DNA of 64,000 nucleotides from Mycobacterium sp. (GTDB lineage: Bacteria > Actinomycetota > Actinomycetes > Mycobacteriales > Mycobacteriaceae): assembly GCF_002863225.1 (NCBI RefSeq), contig NZ_PKEK01000066.1, positions 32,853 through 96,852 of the forward strand. Reading direction: 5' to 3'. Below, piece after piece: positions 8,205 to 17,880 of the stretch. Numbering within the stretch: the stretch's first letter is position 1; each line of letters opens with the position of its first letter. A program made the translations under genes and the position numbers. The notes below the pieces were generated by a model. It did no database searches. It was not told the origin of the DNA and saw only the letters and a program-made list of their open reading frames with translations.

Positions 8205-9848
8205 ATGGCCTACGTCATCACCCAGAATTGCTGCAAGGACGCCAGTTGCGTGCCGGTATGTCCGGTCGACTGCATTCGTCCGGCGGGTGGCCCGGGGGAG
8301 TTCACCGACACCGAGATGCTCTACATCGACCCAGAGGCTTGTATCGATTGCGGCGCGTGCGTGGATGTGTGCCCGGTGGACGCCATCTATCTCGAAGATG
8401 AGCTGCCGGTTTCCCTCGAGCGTTTCCGCGATCTGAACGCTTCGTACTTCGAACGCCATCCACTCGAGCCCGACCTCCGGTCCTCCCACAGCGACCACCG
8501 GCCGATCGCACCAGGAACGTTGCGGGTGGCGATCGTCGGATCGGGTCCCGCCGCGTGCTACGCGGCCGCAGAGCTGATCCGGATCGACGGAGTCGAGGTC
8601 GACCTCTTCGAGCGGCTCCCTACGCCATTTGGTCTCATCCGCGCGGGCGTCGCGCCCGATCATCAGCTCACCAAGTCCATCGTCGAGATATTTGCGCCGG
8701 TCTTCAGCAGCCCCCGTCTCGGCGCACATTTCAACGTCGAGGTCGGCAACCGTCTAACCCACGACGATCTACTCGCCCATCATCACGCCGTGATCTACGC
8801 GGTCGGCGCCTCCACCAGCCGCGATCTGGGAATACCGGGCGAAGAGTTGCCCGGCAACTACGCGGCCGCCGACTTCGTCGGCTGGTACAACGGCCACCCC
8901 GATCAGGCAGGCGACTCCTTCGACCTGTCGACAGAACGTGCGGTCGTCGTGGGAAACGGCAACGTCGCTCTCGACGTCGCTCGAGTGTTGCTGATGACCG
9001 ACGAGCAGCTGGCGGCCACCGACATCGCCGAACACGCCTTGGTGGCGTTGCGGGACAGCGCTATTCAGGAGGTCGTCATCCTCGGGCGGCGAGGACCGCG
9101 GGACGCCGCCTTCTCCGCGGGGGAGTTCCTAGCGCTTGCTCACCTGCCCGAGGTCGATGTGATCGTCGACTCTGAAGAATTGGAGGCCACCTCCGAGGAT
9201 GGGGCCGAGACCGCTTTGAAACTGAAGGTCGCGCGCGAATACGCCGCGGCAGAACGCAGGCCCGGTCGTAAGAGGATCGTGTTCCGGTTCCTGACCTCGC
9301 CGGTCGAGGTGGTTGGTGAGGACGGCCGCGTCACCGGCTTACGTGTCATGCACAACCACCTGGACAGCACCGGCGCGTTGGTACTCGGCGATCGGGCCGG
9401 CAAGACCGAGTTGATCGAGACGTCTCTGATCCTTCGGTCCATCGGCTACACCGGCGTCCCGATCGACGGCGTGGCATTCGACTCCGTACGCGGCGTTGCG
9501 CTCAACGACCGGGGCCGGGTGGTCGACGACGAGGGCGATCCGATCCCCGGCGTCTACGTCACGGGTTGGGTCAAGCGAGGACCCCACGGCGTGATCGGCA
9601 CCAATCGGATATGCGCCCAAGAAACGGTGGGCAAATTGTGGGACGACTTCGACGAGGGACGGCTATCTCGCAGTATCCGAGACCGCGACGCCCTCGAAGA
9701 ACTTTTGAAGTCAAGTGGTGCCAGCCCCGTGAGCTGGCAGGACTGGCAGGCCATCGACGCCGCAGAACGCGAACGCGGTACCCAGGAGTCACGTCCGCGG
9801 GTGAAGTTCACCAAGGTCGACGACATGATCGCGGCGGCCCGGGGCTGA
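8205..9848 (+). CDS. fprB: Ferredoxin/ferredoxin-NADP reductase fusion (FprB type)
   Basis: A 547-residue fusion. Residues 1 to about 80 are a bacterial ferredoxin with two cysteine clusters (CCKDASCVPVCPVDC and CIDCGACVDVCPVDA) for Fe-S centres. The rest is an adrenodoxin-reductase-like flavoprotein with an FAD loop GSGPAACYAAAEL and an NADP loop GNGNVALDVARVL. It would pass electrons from NADPH to an iron-sulfur acceptor and thence to P450s or desaturases. The start is the ATG at 8205 behind a strong GGAGGGAC site; an upstream in-frame extension lacks homology. It is close behind the SDR-MaoC pair and upstream of the P450 operon. Confidence 0.94.
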   Translation: MAYVITQNCCKDASCVPVCPVDCIRPAGGPGEFTDTEMLYIDPEACIDCGACVDVCPVDAIYLEDELPVSLERFRDLNASYFERHPLEPDLRSSHSDHRPIAPGTLRVAIVGSGPAACYAAAELIRIDGVEVDLFERLPTPFGLIRAGVAPDHQLTKSIVEIFAPVFSSPRLGAHFNVEVGNRLTHDDLLAHHHAVIYAVGASTSRDLGIPGEELPGNYAAADFVGWYNGHPDQAGDSFDLSTERAVVVGNGNVALDVARVLLMTDEQLAATDIAEHALVALRDSAIQEVVILGRRGPRDAAFSAGEFLALAHLPEVDVIVDSEELEATSEDGAETALKLKVAREYAAAERRPGRKRIVFRFLTSPVEVVGEDGRVTGLRVMHNHLDSTGALVLGDRAGKTELIETSLILRSIGYTGVPIDGVAFDSVRGVALNDRGRVVDDEGDPIPGVYVTGWVKRGPHGVIGTNRICAQETVGKLWDDFDEGRLSRSIRDRDALEELLKSSGASPVSWQDWQAIDAAERERGTQESRPRVKFTKVDDMIAAARG

Positions 9849-10009
9849 GCGTGTCAGGCATACCGCCCCGGGTGTTTATCAGTACGCGTCCCGCGCCGCC
9901 GCCTGACCTCGGGTGAGCTTTAAATCGCGACCGAGGAGAAGTTGATCCGCGCCGTAAGTGCATCCAACCGACAGATGTGACCCGGCCCATATCCGGGCGC
10001 GGATTGTTG

Positions 10010-10043
10010 TACACTTTTAATTGAATCTAGATTAAGGAGAACG
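10010..10043 (+). promoter_or_regulatory. Promoter with AATCTAGATT palindrome and ribosome site for SCP2 operon
   Basis: The AT-rich block ending in AATCTAGATT (10024-10033) runs directly into AAGGAGA, the ribosome site of the gene at 10044. A repressor bound here would block transcription start. The palindrome is identical to the one at 6670-6679. Confidence 0.5.
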
Positions 10044-10448
10044 ATGGGGTTCCAAGATTCGGCCGAGGTCACCCGCTACATCGGCGGCATCTTCCTGACG
10101 GCATTCGACGATCCGGAGATCGGGCCCAAACTCGAGGCGACGGGCTTGGTGGTCGCGTTCGATTTCACTGACCCCGAGGCCGTGGTCGTCATCGACATGC
10201 CCAACAAGTCGGTTCGATCCGGTGGCGAGGACGGCCCGCCGCCGTCGGCGACGATGTCCATGACCGCTGATACCGGCAACGCCTACTGGCAGGGCAAAGT
10301 GAACCTGCCGCTGGCGATGGCCAAGAAGAAGGTCAAGGTTGACGGCAATGTGGCCAGCCTGTTGAAACTGGCCCCATTGGGCAAAAAGCTCTACCCGAGC
10401 TACATCGAACGGCTGAAGCAAGACGGCCGCGACGATCTGATCGTTTAG
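10044..10448 (+). CDS. SCP2 sterol-carrier-domain protein
   Basis: A 134-residue protein that fits the SCP2 sterol/lipid transfer fold. A short helical N-terminus is followed by strands including AFDFTDPEAVVVIDM and the typical GNAYWQGKVNLPLAMAKKKV and VDGNVASLLKLAPLGKKLYP. Such proteins bind acyl-CoA or sterols and deliver them to enzymes. It is first in the operon with an acyl-CoA synthetase five bases downstream, then a P450 and an alcohol dehydrogenase. A substrate-holding role for that pathway is likely. No cofactor motif is visible. Confidence 0.85.
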   Translation: MGFQDSAEVTRYIGGIFLTAFDDPEIGPKLEATGLVVAFDFTDPEAVVVIDMPNKSVRSGGEDGPPPSATMSMTADTGNAYWQGKVNLPLAMAKKKVKVDGNVASLLKLAPLGKKLYPSYIERLKQDGRDDLIV

Positions 10449-10453
10449 CCGGC

Positions 10454-11992
10454 ATGTATCCGGGGACTCACGCTGCCAGAGCGCCAGAGCGGGCGGCCGT
10501 GGTGATGGCCAACACCGGTAAGACCCTGACTTACGGTGAGCTCGACGAGAATTCCGCTCGGGTGGCCTCGGCGCTGCACCGCTTGGGGTTGCGACGGGGC
10601 GACGTCATCGGACTGCTATCGGATAACGCGCCCGAGGCGTTCGAAGTCTATTGGGCCGCACTACGATCCGGTCTCTACGTCACTGCGATCAACTGGCACC
10701 TGGCTGCCGATGAGGCGGCGTACATCGTCAACGACAGCGGTGCACAGGTGCTGATTGCCTCGGCCGGTGTTGGCGAACTCGCAGAAGGCGTCGCAGCACT
10801 GACGGGCGGCGTCCGGCACCGCTACGCGTTCGGTGGTGCGGTGGCGGGGCACCTGGCGTATTCCGCATTGCTCGACGACGCCGGTCCACGGCTCGACGAG
10901 CAGCCGCGCGGCTCGGAAATGCTCTACTCATCGGGAACGACGGGACGCCCCAAGGGCATCAAACCGCACCTGCTGGACGGTCCAGTCGACGAGGTTGCTG
11001 ATCCGCTGGTTGGATTGCTGGAACACGCCTTCGGAATCACCAGCGCCGATGTCTACCTCTCGCCCGCCCCGATTTATCACACCGCACCCCTCAAATGGTG
11101 CGGAGCGGTGCATTCCCTCGGGGGGACGGTCGTCCTGATGGAGCGTTTCGACGCCGAGGATGCATTGGCGGCGATCGCCAGATACGACGTCACCGTTACA
11201 CAGATGGTGCCCACCATGTTCGTGCGACTTCTGCAGTTGCCGTCGGAATCTCGCACAGACCACGACCTGTCGACCTTGCGACTGGCCGTGCACGCCGCCG
11301 CGCCGTGCCCACCCGACGTGAAAGAAGCGATGATCGAGTGGTGGGGCCCGATTTTGGTGGAATACTACGGCGCCACTGAAGGCCACGGTGTCACCATCAT
11401 CACCACCGCCGAATGGAAATCGAAACGTAGCTCCGTCGGCAAGGCCGCACTGGGCACCATCCACATCTGCGACGACGACGGCAACGAGTTACCCGCCGGC
11501 GATGCTGGATCGGTCTACTTCGAGCGCGACATCGTGCCTTTTGAATATCACAACGATCCTGACAAAACCGCTCAGTCACGACATCCCGCGCACGACAACT
11601 GGGCCACCGTCGGCGACATCGGCTACCTGGACCGGGACAGCTATCTGTATCTGACCGACCGCAAGTCGTTCACCATCATCTCCGGGGGAGTGAACATCTA
11701 CCCGCAGGAGATCGAGAACGTCCTCGCGCTGCACCCACAGATTTTCGACGTCGCCGTGATCGGTGTCCCCGACGCCGAGATGGGCGAACAGGTGAAGGCG
11801 GTCGTCCAGCTCAAAGACGGTGTCGCCGCGTCCGAGGAATTAGCCGACGAGATCATCGCGTATGTGCGGGAGCGATTGGCCCGCTTCAAGGCCCCGCGCA
11901 GCGTCGACTTCATCGACGAACTCCCGCGATCAGCCACGGGAAAGCTCGTGAAACGAATTCTGAAAGCCCGATATGTGGAGGCAAACCGATGA
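10454..11992 (+). CDS. Acyl-CoA synthetase (FadD type)
   Basis: A 512-residue adenylate-forming ligase that makes an acyl-CoA through an acyl-AMP. The AMP-binding P-loop YSSGTTGRPKG, the YYGATEG motif, the hinge region with GDIGYLDRDSYLYLTDRK and the C-terminal catalytic lysine in RSATGKLVKR are all present. The start lies five bases after the SCP2 stop and its own stop overlaps the P450 start (ATGA). Coupling with SCP2, P450, SDR and aldehyde dehydrogenase suggests activation of an acid made by stepwise oxidation. Confidence 0.95.
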   Translation: MYPGTHAARAPERAAVVMANTGKTLTYGELDENSARVASALHRLGLRRGDVIGLLSDNAPEAFEVYWAALRSGLYVTAINWHLAADEAAYIVNDSGAQVLIASAGVGELAEGVAALTGGVRHRYAFGGAVAGHLAYSALLDDAGPRLDEQPRGSEMLYSSGTTGRPKGIKPHLLDGPVDEVADPLVGLLEHAFGITSADVYLSPAPIYHTAPLKWCGAVHSLGGTVVLMERFDAEDALAAIARYDVTVTQMVPTMFVRLLQLPSESRTDHDLSTLRLAVHAAAPCPPDVKEAMIEWWGPILVEYYGATEGHGVTIITTAEWKSKRSSVGKAALGTIHICDDDGNELPAGDAGSVYFERDIVPFEYHNDPDKTAQSRHPAHDNWATVGDIGYLDRDSYLYLTDRKSFTIISGGVNIYPQEIENVLALHPQIFDVAVIGVPDAEMGEQVKAVVQLKDGVAASEELADEIIAYVRERLARFKAPRSVDFIDELPRSATGKLVKRILKARYVEANR

Positions 11993-13254
11993 CCACCGAC
12001 ACAACCCCGAAGGTCGACCGCCCACCCTTCGACCCGGTCAGCATCTCCGAGCTGGAATTCTGGGCGCAGAGTTTCGATGAACGTGAGAAGGCGTTCAAGA
12101 CGCTGCGCGACGAACGACCAGTCAGCTGGCACCGGCCAATTCAGGGATCCATGATGGAGCCCGAAATCGATGGCGTCTGGGTGGTTACCCGTCACGAGGA
12201 CATCTCGTATGTCAGCAAGAATCCTGAGCTCTTCTGCTCGGGGCAGGGCATTACGTTCGAGGCCGTTCCCCCCGAGATGCTCGACGCCATCCAGTCCTTC
12301 CTGGGGATGGACGGGACGAAGCACTCGAGCCTGCGAAAGCTGGTCAGCTCGGTATTCACGCCCCGACAGGTCGCGAAGATCAAGGACCAGATCGAGCATC
12401 AGGCCAAGTCCATCGTCGACGACCTCCTGAAGGCGAAAGAGGGCGACTTCGTCCAGCAGGTGTCCAAGCGTCTGCCGATGTGGACGATCTACGAAATGCT
12501 TGGTCTGCCCGAAGACGAGCGCGAAGAAGCCTCTCACCACGCCGAAGGCATGGTGGCGTGGGCCGATCCCGACGTCGCGGCTGGTCGCGAACCCAGCCAA
12601 GTGCTGACCGATTCGCTCGTGGGCTTACTCGGTGCCGGGCTCGGCCTGGCCGAGCGGCGTCGCGCCGAACCCGCGAACGACCTGATGACCTCGCTGGTGC
12701 AGGCCGAAGTCGACGGCCGACGGCTGACCGACGACGAACTCGGACCCTTCTTCGTCCTACTGTCGGTGGCCGGCAACGACACCACGCGTACCACCACCAC
12801 TTTCACCACGCTGGCACTGCAGCAATTTCCCGAGCAAAAGGCGTTGCTGGAGAAGGACTTCGACGGACGCATCAAAGTCGCCATCGAGGAATTCATCCGC
12901 TGGACCACCCCGGTGATGACCTTCCGGCGCACCGCGACCCAAGATACTGAGTTGCGGGGTCAACACATCCGCGAAGGCGACTGGGTGACGATGGTCTACT
13001 CATCGGGCAACCGCGACGAGCGTGTCTTCACCAACCCCAACACCTTTGACATCACCCGCAGCCCCAACCCGCATGTTTCCTTCGGCGGCGGTGGACCGCA
13101 CTACTGTATGGGCGCCTTCATGGGGAAGATGCAACTCGAATCCATCTTCCGCGAACTGATTTTCCGTGCACCCAACCTGAGGGTCGGTGAGCCCGAGTAC
13201 TTGACCGGGAACTTCATCACCGCGGTCAAGTCACTTCCTTACACCCTCGACTAG
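11989..13254 (+). CDS. Cytochrome P450
   Basis: A complete P450 of 421 residues. The I-helix is AGNDTT at residues 261-266, ExxR is at 301-304 and the heme loop FGGGGPHYCMG spans residues 365-375 with Cys373. The overall pattern resembles mycobacterial sterol or alkyl-chain hydroxylases (CYP124/125/142 group), but I cannot assign a subfamily by eye. It overlaps the synthetase by four bases and is followed after seven bases by an SDR and then an aldehyde dehydrogenase. Hydroxylation, then alcohol and aldehyde oxidation, is a coherent route. Confidence 0.95.
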   Translation: MTTDTTPKVDRPPFDPVSISELEFWAQSFDEREKAFKTLRDERPVSWHRPIQGSMMEPEIDGVWVVTRHEDISYVSKNPELFCSGQGITFEAVPPEMLDAIQSFLGMDGTKHSSLRKLVSSVFTPRQVAKIKDQIEHQAKSIVDDLLKAKEGDFVQQVSKRLPMWTIYEMLGLPEDEREEASHHAEGMVAWADPDVAAGREPSQVLTDSLVGLLGAGLGLAERRRAEPANDLMTSLVQAEVDGRRLTDDELGPFFVLLSVAGNDTTRTTTTFTTLALQQFPEQKALLEKDFDGRIKVAIEEFIRWTTPVMTFRRTATQDTELRGQHIREGDWVTMVYSSGNRDERVFTNPNTFDITRSPNPHVSFGGGGPHYCMGAFMGKMQLESIFRELIFRAPNLRVGEPEYLTGNFITAVKSLPYTLD

Positions 13255-13261
13255 GAGAATC

Positions 13262-14053
13262 ATGGCCGCCTTCACAGGTAAGCGCTACGTCGTCACCGGT
13301 GCCGCGTCCGGGATCGGTCATGCGGTCGCCGAGCAGTTGCTGGCGGCCGGCGCCGAGGTGCACTGCTTAGACCGCAATGCACCCAAGGCAGCGGTCACCC
13401 GGCACATCGAGGTCGACCTGGCAAACCCACAAAGCATCGACGCTGGACTCGAACAACTCGACGGGGTATACGACGGCCTGTTAAATGTCGCGGGCATCCC
13501 CGGCACCGCACCGGCCGAATTGGTGGTTGCCGTGAACAGCCTCGCCGTGCGCCACCTCACCGAAGCGTTCTTCGACAAACTCACGCCCGGCGGTGCGATC
13601 GTCGTCGTGTCCTCGACCGCCGGCTTTGGCTGGCCTGAGCGGCTCGATGCCATCCGAGATCTGCTGGCTACCGACAGCTTCGAGGAGGGCGCCGCCTGGT
13701 TCAAAACCCATCCGCAGCAAGGCAACGCCTACAACTTCTCCAAAGAGGTCAGCGCTGTCTACGCGATGTCCATGGGGCTCGCCCTTGCCGAAATGGGCTT
13801 TCGGATCAACGCCGTTCTTCCGGGGCCGGTGGAGACCCCGATCCTCGTCGACTTCGAGGACACCATGGGTAAAGACACCCTCGATGGGTTGAAGAACCTG
13901 TTAGGCCGGCACGCGGACCCCGACGACATCGCCAGCGCCGTGGTCTTCCTCGCTTCCGACGCGGCGCAATGGATCAACGGCCAGGCACTGGCAGTGGACG
14001 GCGGTATCTCTGGGGCCGTCGCCACCGGCGTCGTACCGGCGCCCGAGATCTGA
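13262..14053 (+). CDS. SDR alcohol dehydrogenase (3-alpha-HSD / coniferyl-alcohol dehydrogenase-like)
   Basis: A 263-residue short-chain dehydrogenase. It carries TGAASGIGHAVAEQLLAAGA for NAD binding, then VVVSSTAGFGW and AYNFSKE as the Ser and YxxxK catalytic set. The truncated central region (DGLLNVAGIPGT) and the long insertion after the catalytic Ser are typical of the 3-alpha-hydroxysteroid/coniferyl-alcohol dehydrogenase group. A good ribosome site, AGGAG, precedes the ATG. It lies between a P450 and an aldehyde dehydrogenase and probably oxidises the P450 product. Confidence 0.92.
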   Translation: MAAFTGKRYVVTGAASGIGHAVAEQLLAAGAEVHCLDRNAPKAAVTRHIEVDLANPQSIDAGLEQLDGVYDGLLNVAGIPGTAPAELVVAVNSLAVRHLTEAFFDKLTPGGAIVVVSSTAGFGWPERLDAIRDLLATDSFEEGAAWFKTHPQQGNAYNFSKEVSAVYAMSMGLALAEMGFRINAVLPGPVETPILVDFEDTMGKDTLDGLKNLLGRHADPDDIASAVVFLASDAAQWINGQALAVDGGISGAVATGVVPAPEI

Positions 14054-14064
14054 GCGAACCGACG

Positions 14065-15465
14065 ATGACAACCGAGACCGCGCACAGCACCCGCGCAAAC
14101 ATTCCCGCCGTCGAGCTGGTGGCCGAGGTGCGCCGGGTATTCACCAGCGACCGCACGCGCAGCCGTTCCTGGCGCCTCGAACAGCTGCGCGGCATCGAGC
14201 GCTTACTGCACGAGCGGGAATCTGACATCGCCGACGCCCTGCAGAAGGATCTGGGCCGTTCGGCGGCCGAGAGCTGGCTCGGCGACATCGCGTCGACGAA
14301 AGGCGAGGCGGTGCACGCGCGCAAGCATCTGGCGAAGTGGATGCGCCGCCGGCGCCAACCTCTGCCGATCGCCCAGCTGCCCGGACGGGGGTGGGTGCAG
14401 TACGACCCGCTCGGGGTCGTCTTGATCATCGGACCCTGGAATTACCCGGTGTATCTGAGCTTGGCACCGCTGGTGGCTGCGGTCGCCGCGGGAAACTGCG
14501 CGGTCCTGAAGCCCTCCGAGTTGGCGCCGGCAACGTCGGCGCTGCTCGCGGCTCTGGTACCGCAGTATCTCGATCCTGAAGCGATCCGCGTAGTCGAAGG
14601 AGACGCCCAGGTCACCCAAGACCTGCTCGCCGCGGGTTTCGATCACGCGTTGTTCACCGGGGGCACCGAGATCGGCAAGAAGATCATGGCCGCCGCGGCG
14701 GCGACCCTGACACCAGTCACCCTCGAACTCGGCGGCAAGAGTCCGGTGATCGTTGCGAAGGACGCCAACCTGGACGTCGCGGCCAGGCGCATCGCCTGGG
14801 TCAAGCTGCTCAACGCCGGCCAGACGTGCATCGCTCCCGACTACGTGTTGGTCGAGAGCTCTGTGGCTGACGACCTGATTGCCAAGATCACCGCCGCCAT
14901 CACCGAGTTTCGCTCCGCTGAAACCACTTCAACGATGCGCATCGTCAACGAACGACAATTCACCCGCCTCGCGGCCATGATCAGCACGACCAACGGCCAG
15001 GTGGTCCACGGAGGGCGGGTAGACAACTCGGCGCTGGGCATCGAGCCGACGCTCATCGTCAATCCTTCGCCGGACGACCCGGTGATGGCCGATGAGATCT
15101 TCGGGCCCATCCTTCCCGTCGTCACCGTCGATCGCTTGACGGACGCCGTGCACTACGTCAACGCGCGACCAAAGCCGTTGGCGCTCTATGTATTTACCGC
15201 ATCGTCGAAACGCGGGCGCGGTCTCATCGACCGCATCCCGTCCGGCGGCGCGGTGATCAACCACGTCGCCATGCACTGCCTGGTGCCCCAGCTGCCATTC
15301 GGCGGTGTCGGCGCCAGTGGCATCGGCGCCTACCACGGTCGATGGGGCTTTGAAACGCTCAGTCACCAGCGGGCGGTTCTGTCTCGATCCGCGCGTCCCG
15401 ACCCTGGATTCGTGTACCCGCCCTACGGTCCGCGCGCCCTTAAGCTGATGCGCAAGCTTCTATGA
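14065..15465 (+). CDS. NAD(P)-dependent aldehyde dehydrogenase
   Basis: A 466-residue aldehyde dehydrogenase, class-3/coniferyl-aldehyde type. Visible are GPWNYPVYLSLAPLVAAVAAGN, the catalytic Glu in TLELGGKSPVIV, the nucleophilic Cys in NAGQTCIAPDYVLV and EIFGPILPVV. I use the ATG at 14065 (MTTETAHSTRANIP), 11 bases after the SDR stop. A longer open frame begins inside the SDR gene and is not credible. Its stop overlaps the next start (ATGA). It would turn the aldehyde into the acid that the nearby acyl-CoA synthetase can activate. Confidence 0.95.
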   Translation: MTTETAHSTRANIPAVELVAEVRRVFTSDRTRSRSWRLEQLRGIERLLHERESDIADALQKDLGRSAAESWLGDIASTKGEAVHARKHLAKWMRRRRQPLPIAQLPGRGWVQYDPLGVVLIIGPWNYPVYLSLAPLVAAVAAGNCAVLKPSELAPATSALLAALVPQYLDPEAIRVVEGDAQVTQDLLAAGFDHALFTGGTEIGKKIMAAAAATLTPVTLELGGKSPVIVAKDANLDVAARRIAWVKLLNAGQTCIAPDYVLVESSVADDLIAKITAAITEFRSAETTSTMRIVNERQFTRLAAMISTTNGQVVHGGRVDNSALGIEPTLIVNPSPDDPVMADEIFGPILPVVTVDRLTDAVHYVNARPKPLALYVFTASSKRGRGLIDRIPSGGAVINHVAMHCLVPQLPFGGVGASGIGAYHGRWGFETLSHQRAVLSRSARPDPGFVYPPYGPRALKLMRKLL

Positions 15466-16343
15466 CCGGATATCTGCAGGCCGCCCCGCGCAGCCGCGCA
15501 ACCAGACGCGAGTCGCGACAACGCCAGGGCAACCAAGATGTCGTACCGCCGCTTTCTCGGCCCAGCCTGATGTTGACCGCGTCGGAATTTCCGCGTTGGA
15601 CGCTCGAGGCGGGCTGGGGCACGTTGCTCGCGTCGGTTCTGCCTGCACCAAACGTGGGCAACGGGCGCCCGGTGCTGGTCCTGCCAGGCTTCCTCGCTGG
15701 CGACGGATTGACAGCCCCACTGCGACACCATCTTCGAAACCACGGATTCTATGCACACCCGTGGCGGCTGGGACGCAACTACGGGTTGACCGACGACATC
15801 CTCGATGGAGTCCTCGACCGCTTCGACGCGCTGCACGCCCGTCACGGCGAGCCAATCTCGCTGGTGGGATGGAGCTTTGGCGGACTGCTCGGCCGATGGC
15901 TGGCTCATGCGCGCCCGGAGTCGGCGCGCCAGGTCATCTGCCTCGGTTCGCCGTGGCGGCCCGAGGGTGAACAGACCCGGATGACGGCGCTGTTCAATCT
16001 GGCGACCGACCACTATGGCGCGTCGCGCCGCGCCTTGGAGGTAGTCGAAGCCATCAGGCGTCCAGTACCCGTTCCGTGCACCGCCATCTACTCGAGGTCC
16101 GATGGGGTCTTGCATTGGCGCAGTTGCACAGTCGAGGGCGCCGCCACGGAGAACATCGCCGTACCGAGCAGTCACGCCGGACTCGTCTGCAATCCACTTG
16201 CACTTGCTGTGGTGACCGACCGATTGGCTCAGGATGCTCTCACGCCACGGCGGTTTCGTTGGCAGCACTGCGTTGGCCGACTGTTACGGGACACGCAGGC
16301 CACGAAAAATGCAAACGCGCTGCCATCGGTCGACGCTGCGTGA
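15462..16343 (+). CDS. Alpha/beta hydrolase
   Basis: A 293-residue predicted serine hydrolase. The nucleophile elbow is GWSFGG, preceded by the oxyanion region VLVLPGFLAGDG. The late His is probably in SSHAGLVCNP. The N-terminal 35 residues are basic and not conserved-looking, so the true start could be the internal ATG (MLTASEFPRW). I kept the ATG at 15462 because of the four-base overlap with the aldehyde dehydrogenase. It is the last gene of the operon; a lipase, esterase or thioesterase role is possible. Confidence 0.83.
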   Translation: MTGYLQAAPRSRATRRESRQRQGNQDVVPPLSRPSLMLTASEFPRWTLEAGWGTLLASVLPAPNVGNGRPVLVLPGFLAGDGLTAPLRHHLRNHGFYAHPWRLGRNYGLTDDILDGVLDRFDALHARHGEPISLVGWSFGGLLGRWLAHARPESARQVICLGSPWRPEGEQTRMTALFNLATDHYGASRRALEVVEAIRRPVPVPCTAIYSRSDGVLHWRSCTVEGAATENIAVPSSHAGLVCNPLALAVVTDRLAQDALTPRRFRWQHCVGRLLRDTQATKNANALPSVDAA

Positions 16344-16485
16344 AAGCCGCTGCAAGAGCGACGAGTTCGGCGGTTCCAGCGTGACGCGATCGACGTCGTA
16401 CCACCGCGCGTTCACTTCAGCAGAGGTGTCGAGCGCACGACTGGTCGGCCTCAGCGCACCTGACTTGCCAACGCCGCGTTGAGCT

Positions 16486-16512
16486 ATTCTTTAATGTATG
16501 TTAAAAATAATG
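16486..16512. promoter_or_regulatory. AT-rich element upstream of acyl-CoA dehydrogenase
   Basis: The sequence around 16490-16510 is much richer in AT than its surroundings and holds TATGTTAAA at 16497-16505. A closely similar stretch lies in the thiolase promoter (minus strand, 5600-5591). It sits about 120 bases before the gene at 16632. The rest of the 288-base gap after 16343 shows nothing recognisable. Confidence 0.3.
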
Positions 16513-16631
16513 GTTGAGTCGATTCTCGTCGCATGCCGAAGGCTTGCCGCGCAATCCGAGCGCAAGATCCTCCACTTGTTGTTCGCGGATCGCTCAAGCG
16601 GAGTTGGAGTCACTAGTTCGGTGAGGCGGAA

Positions 16632-17786
16632 ATGACCACTACTTTGAGCGACGAGGAAACCATGCTCGTCGAAACGGTGCGCACCTTCATCGACCGTGAT
16701 GTCAAGCCCACCGTCCGCGACGTCGAACACGCCAATGAATATCCAGAGGCGTGGATCGACCAAATGAAGCAAATCGGGATCTATGGTCTGGCCATTCCCG
16801 AGGAGTACGGCGGTTCACCGGTTTCGATGCCGTGTTATGTCGAGGTCACCCAGGAGTTGGCCCGCGGGTGGATGAGTCTGGCCGGCGCGATGGGCGGGCA
16901 CACCGTCGTGGCAAAACTGCTGACGCTATTTGGGACCGAAGACCAGAAGCGTAAATATCTGCCGGCGATGTCCAGTGGGGACATGCGGGCAACAATGGCG
17001 CTCACCGAACCCGGCGGTGGCTCGGATCTGCAGAACATGAAGACCGTGGCCAAGCCCGACGGCGACGAACTGGTGATCAACGGTGCCAAGACCTGGATCA
17101 GCAACGCGCGGCGATCCGGCCTGATTGCCTTGCTCTGCAAGACGGATCCGACGGCAAACCCTCCGCATAAGGGAATCTCCGTCGTGCTGGTCGAACACGG
17201 CCAGGGTCTGACGGTGTCGCGTGATCTACCCAAGCTTGGCTATAAGGGCGTCGAGTCGTGCGAGATCTCATTCGACGACTGCCGAGTGCCCGCCTCGGCC
17301 ATCCTCGGCGGCGAACCGGGTAAGGGATTCGGCCAGATGATGAAGGGGCTGGAAACCGGCCGGATCCAGGTGGCGTCGCGGTCGTTGGGCGTGGCGGCGG
17401 CCGCACTCGAAGACGCCCTCCAGTACGCCCAGGAGCGAGAGAGTTTCGGCAAGCCCATCTGGAAGCATCAGGCGGTCGGCAACTATCTAGCCGACATGGC
17501 CACCAAGCTCACGGCGGCGCGCCAACTGACCCTCTACGCAGCGCAACGCTACGACAGCGGCGAGCGGGCCGACATGGAAGCGGGTATGGCCAAGTTGTTC
17601 GCGTCCGAGGTGGCCATGGAGATCGCCTTGAACGCCGTCCGCATTCATGGCGGCTACGGGTATTCAACCGAGTACGACGTGGAACGGTACTTCCGCGACG
17701 CGCCACTGATGATCGTCGGCGAGGGAACCAACGAGATCCAGCGGAACGTGATCGCCGGACAACTCGTCGCCCGCGGCGGCATCTAG
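16632..17786 (+). CDS. Acyl-CoA dehydrogenase (FadE type)
   Basis: A 384-residue FAD-dependent dehydrogenase with MALTEPGGGSDLQNMKT, NGAKTWISNARRSG, VRIHGGYGYSTEYDVERYFRD and the terminal IVGEGTNEIQRNVI, where the catalytic Glu region is expected. It is monocistronic as far as I can see, with its own AT-rich promoter block. Together with the operon at 2251-5583 the cluster has two distinct dehydrogenases, perhaps for different chain lengths or for branched or sterol side-chain CoA esters. Confidence 0.95.
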   Translation: MTTTLSDEETMLVETVRTFIDRDVKPTVRDVEHANEYPEAWIDQMKQIGIYGLAIPEEYGGSPVSMPCYVEVTQELARGWMSLAGAMGGHTVVAKLLTLFGTEDQKRKYLPAMSSGDMRATMALTEPGGGSDLQNMKTVAKPDGDELVINGAKTWISNARRSGLIALLCKTDPTANPPHKGISVVLVEHGQGLTVSRDLPKLGYKGVESCEISFDDCRVPASAILGGEPGKGFGQMMKGLETGRIQVASRSLGVAAAALEDALQYAQERESFGKPIWKHQAVGNYLADMATKLTAARQLTLYAAQRYDSGERADMEAGMAKLFASEVAMEIALNAVRIHGGYGYSTEYDVERYFRDAPLMIVGEGTNEIQRNVIAGQLVARGGI

Positions 17787-17864
17787 CCGGGTTTATCCGC
17801 GCCGGTTGCCGAACGCCGCACGAATTCAGTTCGTAGGCAAGCCAACACAAGCGTTACGACATCC

Positions 17865-17880
17865 GCCGCCTACTGGCGGC
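17865..17880. terminator. Hairpin between convergent genes
   Basis: GCCGCC-TACT-GGCGGC makes a perfect six-base stem with a four-base loop, exactly between the dehydrogenase and the convergent hydrolase gene, touching the hydrolase stop at 17881. There is no U-tract, as is common in mycobacterial terminators. It could serve both directions. Confidence 0.4.
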